Shown here piece after piece: positions 32,327 to 39,673 of a stretch of DNA of 42,671 bases. Position 1 is the first letter of the stretch. Each line of letters begins with the position of its first letter. The DNA lies in contig JAEWMH010000048.1 of assembly GCA_023393235.1 (NCBI GenBank), positions 1 through 42,671 of the forward strand. Reading direction: 5' to 3'. A program made the translations under genes and the position numbers. The DNA comes from Bacillota bacterium (lineage in GTDB: Bacteria; Bacillota; Bacilli; Paenibacillales; NBRC-103111). A model generated the notes under the pieces. It was not told where the DNA came from and ran no database searches. It was given only the letters and a program-made list of their open reading frames with translations.

Positions 32327-32404
32327 GATGGGCATACGCACCCTAAGCTTTGCCGCAAGGCAAGGCCGTTCCCGTAAGCAACTTCGAATAGGAGGCTTCC
32401 CAAG

Positions 32405-33649
32405 ATGAGTAACATGCTCACTCCCCAAAAAGTAGCCTGGCAGCGGATCCGGAGCAATGCAGGGTTCCAATACCGGGCATGGAAAATGGCCATAGACTGG
32501 GTCATCGCCCTTTATATTGTGCTGCCTGCAGCCGCCGTGCTGATTTATCAATATATCTCCTGGTGGAAGGGGACGCCCGTTTGGCTGGAAATGGTACCCT
32601 ATACCGTGTTCCGTGCTTATTTGTTCGTGGCGGCCATTACCGGTACCATCCGGTATTATGTGGAGGAGGCAGACCAGCTGTTCCTGGTCCAGCGGACCTC
32701 CTGGTTCCGGAAGCTGATGCGGACGGGGACGGCCTTTTCCTTAATCTCAACTGCCTTGGTGCTGGCAGGGATGGGAGTGCTTCTGTATCCCCTATTGCGC
32801 AACGGCTACGGGGTGAACCCGCTGGAGGCGGTGTTCCTGTTTCTTTTGACGTATCTGGTTAAAATCTACCTGATGCTGGGCAAGCAGCACCTGGAACTGG
32901 CCGCATCCGGCTGGAGAAGTGTGGTGATCCGGATTATCGCCACTCCGGTGCTGGCTGCCGTGTTTGGCTTCCTGACCCACTGGACGTCGGTGAGCCATCT
33001 TTATGCGGCGCTGATTGTGCTGTGCCTGGCGGCGCCACTTTTCTGGCTGGTTCCCGCCCGGATCCGGGCCAGGGGGACCTTTTATAAGGATGCCCAGCGG
33101 GAGCGGGAGGAGCGGATGAAGCTGGCGGGGATGCTCATGAGCGCAGCCGGATACCGTGTTCCGCGGAAAACAAGGTCCAAGAAGAAGCGGGCCTTCCTGT
33201 TTCCGGCCTCCCGCAAGCTGTTTAAGGAGCGCACCCAGGAGAATGTGCTGGCGGAGTCCCTTATCAAGGGGATTTTGCGCAACGGCTCCAAGCTTAAATT
33301 GGCGGGAATGCTGCTGCTGGCGGCTACAACGGCAGTGGCTGTCTGCCCCAACAGCACGATCCGTCTGATTGTGGCAGTGGCCACAGGAGCGCTATTCGCC
33401 TGGATGTCCAAATCCTTTGCCCGGGAAGCCGCTACGGAGGAGTATGTACGGCTTTTCCCGTGGAAGGATACGGTGCGTATGGAGGCCTTCGTCAAAGCGG
33501 GCGGCAGCCTCACCGCACCGGCCTGTGCCTGGCTGGGATTATTGTGCGGACTGCTGAACGGGGACCTGCTGCAAGCGGTGGTGATGCTACCGCTGGGTTA
33601 TGTCTTCGGCCGGATGGCCTCGCGGATGTTCGGCATGAACGGGCTGTAG
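32405..33649 (+). CDS. ecsB: EcsB-like ABC transporter membrane protein
   Basis: A 414-residue membrane protein of the EcsB family. Hydrophobic segments cluster at about 30-80, 95-175 and 185-220, then at about 300-330 and 360-410. A long basic cytoplasmic loop (about 225-290, with RKTRSKKKRAF) lies between. The conserved RTSWFRKLMRTG and the YYVEEADQLFLVQ stretch fit EcsB. It begins 78 bases after ecsA; AGGAGG precedes ATG 32405. The third ecs gene (ecsC) is absent. Confidence 0.87.
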   Translation: MSNMLTPQKVAWQRIRSNAGFQYRAWKMAIDWVIALYIVLPAAAVLIYQYISWWKGTPVWLEMVPYTVFRAYLFVAAITGTIRYYVEEADQLFLVQRTSWFRKLMRTGTAFSLISTALVLAGMGVLLYPLLRNGYGVNPLEAVFLFLLTYLVKIYLMLGKQHLELAASGWRSVVIRIIATPVLAAVFGFLTHWTSVSHLYAALIVLCLAAPLFWLVPARIRARGTFYKDAQREREERMKLAGMLMSAAGYRVPRKTRSKKKRAFLFPASRKLFKERTQENVLAESLIKGILRNGSKLKLAGMLLLAATTAVAVCPNSTIRLIVAVATGALFAWMSKSFAREAATEEYVRLFPWKDTVRMEAFVKAGGSLTAPACAWLGLLCGLLNGDLLQAVVMLPLGYVFGRMASRMFGMNGL

Positions 33650-33832
33650 GACAGGGCTGATTGGGCGTGGAAAGGGAAGGCATTGGGCCCAGCGCTGGCT
33701 GTAGGACCAGGATCAGGCTGTAAGGGGCTGTTTATGGTGGTCCCCTTGGTGTTATGCAAGAAAAAGGCAACCTGCGGGCAAGCTAGCTAGGTGACCAAAA
33801 CGTGCATATGGCCAAGAAAGGGGACCTTTACG
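33650..33832. other. Gap with a weak hairpin
   Basis: Nothing coding is evident. AAGGGG and CCCCTT (about 33723-33748) form a weak hairpin that could end the ecsAB transcript. No T run follows. Confidence 0.4.
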
Positions 33833-34315
33833 ATGCTGGCTCCCATTTATTTTCAGTTTGCGGACAAAAAAGCGGCTCTGCTGGCGCTGGACACCCTGCA
33901 GGAGCTGGGGTTTACCGGTCAAATGCTGGAGCATCGCCACCCCGAGCACAAGCCGGTGCTCCAGCTGACGATCCGTCAGGGGGATCTTGTGGCGGCACTG
34001 GAGATTGCTCAAGCCCATGGCGGGGCTTTGCTGGAAACAGAGGCGCAGCCGGAGCAGGAGGTATACACCAATGCCTATGGCTTGGCAGGTGTTCCGATTC
34101 CGGCGCATACGGTAACAGAGGATTTGCCGGAGGCGTATCTGGCAGGGGAGGAAGCCGCGGAGCTGCCCCGGTACAAGCGGCACGCTGATACCAGAGAGGA
34201 AGCGGAGGCCATGGTGGCAAGGAATGCCGCCCAGCAGTTCCGGGACCCGGGTCCGGGTTTGTTTGATCCGTCGGATGATGACCTGGACCAGTTCGACGCA
34301 GGCATTCATTTGTAG
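33833..34315 (+). CDS. Hypothetical soluble protein, 160 aa
   Basis: Start 33833 (MLAPIYFQFADKKAALLALD) follows GAAAGGGGA with nine-base spacing; the frame is open to 33791. The first 65 residues alternate strands and helices (beta-alpha-beta-beta-alpha-beta), as in small ferredoxin-like domains. The C-terminal part is acidic with a low-complexity end (DPGPGLFDPSDDDLDQFDAG). No family recognised. It stands alone, with a terminator at 34323. Confidence 0.6.
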   Translation: MLAPIYFQFADKKAALLALDTLQELGFTGQMLEHRHPEHKPVLQLTIRQGDLVAALEIAQAHGGALLETEAQPEQEVYTNAYGLAGVPIPAHTVTEDLPEAYLAGEEAAELPRYKRHADTREEAEAMVARNAAQQFRDPGPGLFDPSDDDLDQFDAGIHL

Positions 34316-34322
34316 TGTGGGA

Positions 34323-34359
34323 AAAGCCTCCGGCCGGAGTTAATGGCCGGGGGCTTTTT
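34323..34359 (+). terminator. Terminator of the 160-aa protein gene
   Basis: AAAGCCTCCGGCC pairs with GGCCGGGGGCTTT across a nine-base loop and ends in TTTTT. Confidence 0.88.
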
Positions 34360-34388
34360 CAGTGGGGTGGCCGCGAGGGGCAGGGAAG

Positions 34389-34588
34389 GAATAGGGGAAG
34401 CGGGGATTCCACTATTCCGGTCTCGCGGTGGAGTGAAAGCGTGATAGCGGAAGGGAAGAGTCCGCTATCACGCTTTTTTGGGGTGGAAATGCGGCCCGGT
34501 GCCGCAGATAGAGGAAGCGGGGCTTCCGCTATTGGGGGCCCGCGGGGCCAAAATGTTGGAATAGCGGAAGGATGGCTTCCGCTAAGGG
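34389..34588. repeat. Hairpin quartet A3
   Basis: Left arms start at 34392, 34445, 34509 and 34562 (steps 53, 64, 53). The first and third are degenerate (TAGGGGAAG, TAGAGGAAG). The second has a 16-bp stem AAAGCGTGATAGCGGA with its complement and runs into TTTTTT, like a terminator. The fourth is TAGCGGAAG/CTTCCGCTA. Confidence 0.82.
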
Positions 34589-34604
34589 GGTTGCCCCGGG
34601 CGAC

Positions 34605-34891
34605 TAGCGGAAAAGGAGCGGCGCGGTCGCCCATCAAAGGGTTGCGGTGCGGAAATAGCGGAAGCCATCTTCCGCTATTTCCCTTCTGCCCGCGCAAACA
34701 AGGGGATAACGGAAGCCATCTTCCGTTATCCCCCTTCAAGGGCCGAGCAACCCGGCCTATTTTCACTGTTAGCGGAAAAATGCTTCCGCTATTCCGACCG
34801 GCGTATCAACTTAGCAGCTATTAGCGGAAAAATGCTTCCGCTAATCCACCAATGTGCCGGCCCGGCAACATGTAGCGGAAGTTTGCTTCCG
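34605..34891. repeat. Hairpin quartet A4 with flanking half units
   Basis: Left arms of the quartet start at 34656, 34707, 34770 and 34822 (steps 51, 63, 52). The first two are perfect stems with a CCAT loop (14 bp each). The second is the TAACGGAAG variant, as in quartets A1 and A2. A lone left arm (TAGCGGAA, 34605) lies 51 bp before the quartet, and a partial unit (TAGCGGAAG, 34873) lies 51 bp after it. The spacing therefore continues into decayed units. Confidence 0.82.
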
Positions 34892-35001
34892 GCACAGCAG
34901 CCCTAAGAGGCCGCATTCCCTCCACACCAAAACGGGCTGGCCTGAGGTTCTCCCTCCGCCAGCCCGCTTCCAAGAGGCCACTTACCCGGCCCCGCTTCAC
35001 C

Positions 35002-36003
35002 TTACTTTTTCAAACAAAGAGCCAAAAGATCGTCTACATGCGCGGTGGCCAAACATTCCACTGTGTCGGCAGCGCCGTAGTAGATTTTGACCTCGCCGCT
35101 GTCCTCGAGGATCATGCCGCCAGGGAAAATCACATTGGTGCGGAAGCCTTCGTCCTTCTCGTAGACAGCCTCCGGCGCCAGCAGGGGCTCCTGGCTCATG
35201 CCGATAACCTTGTACGGGTTCTCCAGGTCGAGGAGCATAATTCCGGTGGTGTAGCGCTTCTTCCAGGTATCCTCCCAGCCGTTTTTGCCCCGGGAAGGAT
35301 CGCGGTCCACAGCGTGGAACATGGTCAGCCAGCCTTTGTCCGTTTTGATGGGAGGCGCCGCCGGGCCCAGCTTGTCGTTGGCGAAGGGAACCTGCTCCAC
35401 GGCCAGCAGCAGCTCAGTATTGCCCCAGTATTTCAGGTCCGGGGAATCGGAAATCCACATGTCGAAGCGGTCCTGGCCGCCCCGGCTGTATACCGGGAAA
35501 GGACGCTCCAGGCGCACATAACGCCCGCCGATTTTTTCGGGGAACAGCACCATGTTGCGGTTGTCGGGGGCTGTCATGGACAGAACCTCGAAGTGCTCGA
35601 AGTCGTCGGTGACGGCAATGCCGCCGCGGACGCCGTGTTTGGTATCCACCGCAAAGCACATGTACACGCGGCCGTCGATCACCGTCAGCCGGGGATCGTA
35701 GGTGCGCACGATTTCTTTATCATTCAAACCGAAGCAGGGACCGGGCTGCACATCCCACTTGACGCCGTCGTCGCTGTAGGCCAGACCCAGATTGGTGGTA
35801 CCGGCCGGCAGCAGAGTCTTGTTAACGGGATCGCCGTAATCATTGCGGAACACCATGACATATTTGCCTTGGAACTTGGTGACGCCGGCATTAAATACCA
35901 AAGCCGGGGAATAAGGCACATCCGCCGGAGTGAGAATGGGGTTGGCAGGATGACGGACAATAACGCTGCTGGATTTCAGATCGCCGATGATGGGCAGAGA
36001 CAT
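35002..36003 (-). CDS. GH130 mannoside phosphorylase or mannosidase
   Basis: A 333-residue five-bladed-propeller glycoside enzyme. HPANPILTPADVPYSPALVFNA and the following GKYVMVFRNDYGD are the GH130 N-terminal signature; TYDPRLTVIDGRVY, LEAFP-like RLERPFPVY and GGMILEDSGEVKIYYGAADT follow. GH130 enzymes act on beta-mannosides by phosphorolysis (giving mannose 1-phosphate) or hydrolysis; subfamily and linkage cannot be fixed by eye. No signal peptide. It is the last gene of the leftward ABC transporter cluster, 214 bp after the second permease, and probably processes the imported sugar. Confidence 0.85.
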   Translation of the reverse strand: MSLPIIGDLKSSSVIVRHPANPILTPADVPYSPALVFNAGVTKFQGKYVMVFRNDYGDPVNKTLLPAGTTNLGLAYSDDGVKWDVQPGPCFGLNDKEIVRTYDPRLTVIDGRVYMCFAVDTKHGVRGGIAVTDDFEHFEVLSMTAPDNRNMVLFPEKIGGRYVRLERPFPVYSRGGQDRFDMWISDSPDLKYWGNTELLLAVEQVPFANDKLGPAAPPIKTDKGWLTMFHAVDRDPSRGKNGWEDTWKKRYTTGIMLLDLENPYKVIGMSQEPLLAPEAVYEKDEGFRTNVIFPGGMILEDSGEVKIYYGAADTVECLATAHVDDLLALCLKK

Positions 36004-36147
36004 ATGCGGTAAACCTCCTGGGCAGATAGGATAGTAGAAAAAATGAAAGTCTTGTGCGATGTGCGAACCGTCCGGATCGGACTATTGGCCCCAATGCATC
36101 TTGTTACTTATGAGGGGTTAATTTTTGGTTACGCCTTCATTATAAAG

Positions 36148-36175
36148 GCCCCGGCCCGCTGTCCCCGGGCCGGAT
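36148..36175. repeat. Intercistronic GC hairpin
   Basis: CCGGCCCG and CGGGCCGG pair between the second permease gene and the GH130 gene. On the minus strand no T run follows, but TATAAT occurs just downstream (36138-36143). It may be an mRNA processing or stabilising structure, or mark a separate GH130 promoter. Confidence 0.45.
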
Positions 36176-36217
36176 TTTCATTTTTTTATCCCGGAATTTA
36201 AGGTGGAGCCGAAAAAC

Positions 36218-37102
36218 TCAGCCTTTTACGGACCCCGCCGTCATTTGCATAAAGGACTTGTTGGCCAGCATGTAGACCAACAGCAGCGGCAGGATGGACA
36301 AACACGCGCCCGCCATCATGTAGTGGGTTTGGGAAGCGGCCGAAGCGCCGTAGCGCAGATTGGCCAGGCCCACGGTCAGGGTTTGCAGCTTGGGGCTGCT
36401 CATGGTGAAGACCAGCGGCAGAAGATACTCGTTCCAGGCTCCGCGGAAGGTGAACAAAGCGGCAACACCCAATCCCGGACGCAAGAGCGGCAGGATAATC
36501 CGCCAGAAGGTGGAGGCCGGGGAGGAGCCGTCGATCAGGGCTGCCTCATCCAGATCCCGTGGAATTGCTCCCATGAAGCTCAGCAGGATGAAGAAAATAT
36601 AGGCATGGGCGCTGATCAGAATGATAATGACGCCCCACAACGAGGTATGCAGATGCAGCTTAATCATCAGATTGTACTGGGGGCGCAGCACAACGGCGCC
36701 GATGGAGATGAACATCATAGCTGCTTGAATTCCCACATAAATGCTTTTGCCGGGGAATTTCATCCGGTCCACCACGTAAGCGGCCATGGCAGTGACGATC
36801 AGGGTGCCCACGGTGACGGTGGCGCTGATCCACAGGCTGTTCAGGGTGAACCGGGAAAAGTTGGCCTGCTGCCAGGCCTGGACATAGTTGGAGAACTGCC
36901 AGGAGGACGGGAAGAAGGAGACACCCGCCGTCAGCTCCGCATTGGTTTTGAAGGAGCCGAGAAAGGCCAGAAGAACGGGAATCACTGTTAAGAAGGCCAT
37001 GCCCAGCAGGAAAAGCCAGAGGACGGTTTTGCTCAATACCCTGGCGGCGGAAAACCGCCGTTCGGGAGTGGTCCCAAGAGGTACGGATAGCTGTGTGCTC
37101 AT
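36218..37102 (-). CDS. Sugar ABC transporter permease, MalG/UgpE type
   Basis: A 294-residue inner-membrane permease with six predicted spans. The EAA loop that contacts the ATPase reads LDEAALIDGSSPASTFWRII, then LPLLRPG. The C-terminus ends with FMQMTAGSVKG, typical of this family. Start 37102 has AAAGGAG eight bases upstream. It pairs with the permease at 37151. No ATPase gene is present; a shared MsmX-type ATPase encoded elsewhere would be needed. Confidence 0.92.
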   Translation of the reverse strand: MSTQLSVPLGTTPERRFSAARVLSKTVLWLFLLGMAFLTVIPVLLAFLGSFKTNAELTAGVSFFPSSWQFSNYVQAWQQANFSRFTLNSLWISATVTVGTLIVTAMAAYVVDRMKFPGKSIYVGIQAAMMFISIGAVVLRPQYNLMIKLHLHTSLWGVIIILISAHAYIFFILLSFMGAIPRDLDEAALIDGSSPASTFWRIILPLLRPGLGVAALFTFRGAWNEYLLPLVFTMSSPKLQTLTVGLANLRYGASAASQTHYMMAGACLSILPLLLVYMLANKSFMQMTAGSVKG

Positions 37103-37150
37103 GTCGGAATGCTCCTTTCTGCAGCTGCGGCGGCACCGCCGCAAAGCCGC

Positions 37151-38047
37151 TTACAACCGGTTCAAACGTTTGGAGGCCAGCTGGTAAATAAGGGTGATGC
37201 TGCCCACAATCAGAGCGGTGACAAAGCCTGCCGCGCTGCCGTAGCCCATCTGCTGCTCCACCAGGTTGCCTTGGCCCGCTATAGGGAAGAACAGCTTGTA
37301 AACATAGAGGAACATGACCTCTGTTTTGCCGATGGGGCCGCCCTCCGTAAAGACCATGATGCTTTCATAACCCTTAAGGGCATTAATAATGGCCAGCATA
37401 ATAACCATTTGCAATACCGGACCCAGCATGGGCAAGGTTATATACCAAAACTGCTGGGGTTTGTTGGCCCCGTCCAAGGCGGCGCTTTCGTACACATCCT
37501 CGGGGATGTTCTGGAGTCCGGCGATAAACAGCAGCATGTAGTTGCCCACCGCACCCCAGACGGCCACCAGAATGGTGGTCAGCATGGCCAGATCGGCGCC
37601 CAGCCAGTCCACGCTCCGGTCCACGATATTCCATTTCATCAGGTACTGGTTCAGGATGCCGTTATACGAGTTGAAAATATTGAAGAACACAACGGCGATA
37701 ACCGCCGAGCTGATGACTGTTGGCATAAAGTATACGGCCCGCAGGAAGTGCCGCCCTCTGAGGCCCCGGTTAAGCAGAACTGCCAGCACCAAAGACAGGG
37801 GCAGGGTGATGATCAGCTTGCCGCCTGCATACACGAAGGTGTTGACGACAGAGTCCCAGAACTGGCCGTCCTGGAACAGCTGCCGGAAATTATCCAGACC
37901 CACGAAGCGCTCCTGGCCATACCCCTTGTAATCATAGAACATGTAGCGCATGGCCCAGGCGATGGGGTAGAGTCCCAGGGCCAGGGTCAGAAACAGACTC
38001 GGTAAAATAAAACTATAGGAAAAGACGGTTTTACGGATGGAATTCAT
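37151..38047 (-). CDS. Sugar ABC transporter permease, MalF/UgpA type
   Basis: A 298-residue permease with six predicted spans (first: YSFILPSLFLTLALGLYPIA). The EAA loop is DVYESAALDGANKPQQFWYI. GLDNFRQLFQD is the usual N-terminal motif of the MalF-type partner. Start 38047 follows AAGGAGGAG. It is co-directional with the binding-protein gene, with a hairpin in the 108-base gap between them. Confidence 0.92.
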   Translation of the reverse strand: MNSIRKTVFSYSFILPSLFLTLALGLYPIAWAMRYMFYDYKGYGQERFVGLDNFRQLFQDGQFWDSVVNTFVYAGGKLIITLPLSLVLAVLLNRGLRGRHFLRAVYFMPTVISSAVIAVVFFNIFNSYNGILNQYLMKWNIVDRSVDWLGADLAMLTTILVAVWGAVGNYMLLFIAGLQNIPEDVYESAALDGANKPQQFWYITLPMLGPVLQMVIMLAIINALKGYESIMVFTEGGPIGKTEVMFLYVYKLFFPIAGQGNLVEQQMGYGSAAGFVTALIVGSITLIYQLASKRLNRL

Positions 38048-38095
38048 GATGCTCCTCCTTTCAGGCGGTGAGGATCGGGTCCCGGGCACAAAAGA

Positions 38096-38134
38096 GGCGG
38101 GCGTGACAGCAGATTCCCTCTGTGCCTTCCCGCC
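38096..38134 (-). terminator. Partial terminator between binding protein and permeases
   Basis: On the minus strand GGCGGG pairs with CCCGCC around an inner CACAG/CTGT pairing and is followed by TCTTTTG. Such leaky hairpins commonly keep binding-protein mRNA in excess over permease mRNA. Confidence 0.5.
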
Positions 38135-38155
38135 TTTCGTTTCACCGCAGGGTCA

Positions 38156-39562
38156 TTATTTGGCGTACTTGCCGCCAAGCTTCGCCGGATCGAAATCCGG
38201 AATGGTCTTCGCTTTGATTTCACCGGCTGCAACGGCTTTATCCAATGCGTCGTTATAGCGTTTGTTCAGGTCGTCGACGATCTTGTTCAGGTCGCCGCCC
38301 TCCAGCATGTACTTGAAGAAGGCGTCGTAATACTTGATGCCCTGCACATTCACAGTCGGGGAGATGGGCCATACGCCGTCGGACTTGTTGGGCAGGAAGC
38401 CTTCGATGCCGCCGATGTCAGGTGCTTTGGCCTTGGCAGCCACTTCGGGAACCATGGAGATGCCGAAGCCCTTCTCATGGTACGTTTGCAGAACCTCATT
38501 TTGGTACATGTAGCTCAGGAATTTCCAGGCTTCGTCCTTATGCTTGGAATCCTTGCTGATGGCCAGCCATTGACCGCCCAGGAAGCCGGAGGCACCCTTC
38601 ACTTCACCGGTAACGGTGGGAGCGGGAGCCGCTGCCCAGCGGATTTTGGCCGGGAACTGATTCTTGTATACGCCGGGTTCGGAGGAGAAGGACATGTACA
38701 TGCCGATTTTGCCTTCGGCGAATTGGGCGCGCAGCGGGTCGATGTCCAGGGATTCCACGCCGGGCAGCATGCTGCCGTCATCCTTCATTTGCTTGAAGGA
38801 GTTGATGATGTCCTTCCAGCCGTTAAAGTCGAAGCGGCCGGTTTTGAAGTCGTAGCCGAAGCCGCCGTAGCCGCTGAGCTCCGCGATCAGCCGGGCAGAG
38901 CGGCCCAGAGCGCTGTTGGGGCTCTTCAGGTTGAAGGCGATGCCGTAGGCGCCGCTGGCCTTGCCCACTGCGGTGATTTTCTTGGCGTCCTCCACCATTT
39001 CCTTCAGGGTGGTGGGCGGATTCTTGATGCCTGCTTTTTCGAACAGATCCACATTGTAGACCAGCCGCATGGTGGTGCCGTAGTTGGGCAGGCTGTACAT
39101 TTTGCCGTCGAAGGAGTTCAGCTCGTCCATAGCCGGGAACTTGCTCTTCAGCTCAGGGGTGAGATAACCGTCCAAGGGAGCCATGTAGCCCTTCTTGTAA
39201 TGCATCTGAATGGTGTTTTCCTTGGTGCGGAAAATATCCGGAGCCTGAGCCGAGGTAAAGGCCAAGTCCAGCGCCTGGTCGAAATCCTCGGAGCGCACTA
39301 CCATTTCAACCTCGATATTGTCCTTGTTGGTGGTGTTGAATTTCTGGATGACTTCCTTGATATAATCCGTATCATGACGGTCGCCGGTCCAATACGTCAG
39401 CTTGACCTTCTCGCCGCTTGGAGCCTTGGTGGCTCCTGCTCCGGCGGAGGGTGCCGCGGATGCTCCGGTGCTCCCGCTGCCATTGTCGCTTCCGCCGCCG
39501 CATGCGGTAAGGCCTGCCGCCAGAACCACGCTCATCGCAGTGAATGCCGCTTTTTTCATCAT
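38156..39562 (-). CDS. Sugar-binding lipoprotein of an ABC transporter
   Basis: A 468-residue family 1 extracellular solute-binding protein. The signal peptide ends in the lipobox LTAC followed by GGGSDNGSGS. VKLTYWTGDRHDTDYIKEVI starts the mature fold; LPNYGTTMRLVYNVDLFEKAG and GFLGGQWLAISKDSKHKDEA are typical CUT1-family segments. It captures an oligosaccharide for the two permeases. AGGGAGG precedes ATG 39562. It lies between the YesN-type regulator and the permeases, so it is probably the regulator's main target. Confidence 0.92.
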   Translation of the reverse strand: MMKKAAFTAMSVVLAAGLTACGGGSDNGSGSTGASAAPSAGAGATKAPSGEKVKLTYWTGDRHDTDYIKEVIQKFNTTNKDNIEVEMVVRSEDFDQALDLAFTSAQAPDIFRTKENTIQMHYKKGYMAPLDGYLTPELKSKFPAMDELNSFDGKMYSLPNYGTTMRLVYNVDLFEKAGIKNPPTTLKEMVEDAKKITAVGKASGAYGIAFNLKSPNSALGRSARLIAELSGYGGFGYDFKTGRFDFNGWKDIINSFKQMKDDGSMLPGVESLDIDPLRAQFAEGKIGMYMSFSSEPGVYKNQFPAKIRWAAAPAPTVTGEVKGASGFLGGQWLAISKDSKHKDEAWKFLSYMYQNEVLQTYHEKGFGISMVPEVAAKAKAPDIGGIEGFLPNKSDGVWPISPTVNVQGIKYYDAFFKYMLEGGDLNKIVDDLNKRYNDALDKAVAAGEIKAKTIPDFDPAKLGGKYAK

Positions 39563-39612
39563 GCTTGATGTGCCTCCCTTATATGATCGGTAATTTTCTC
39601 TCGTGCACCTTG

Positions 39613-39641
39613 ATTATAGAAGAAGCGCCGTTCAAGCATAA
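39613..39641 (-). promoter_or_regulatory. Promoter of the sugar transporter operon
   Basis: On the minus strand a perfect -10 TATAAT (39613-39618) follows a poor -35 TTATGC (39636-39641) after 17 bases. A good -10 with a weak -35 fits activation by the adjacent AraC-type regulator. Confidence 0.5.
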
Positions 39642-39673
39642 TGAGGCAAACTCCACATGAAGGGCAGGTTTCG

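Noticed and set aside
38477..39568. 363-residue plus-strand ORF opposite the sugar-binding lipoprotein
   Set aside because: The minus-strand gene has a signal peptide, a lipobox and family motifs; the plus frame has none.
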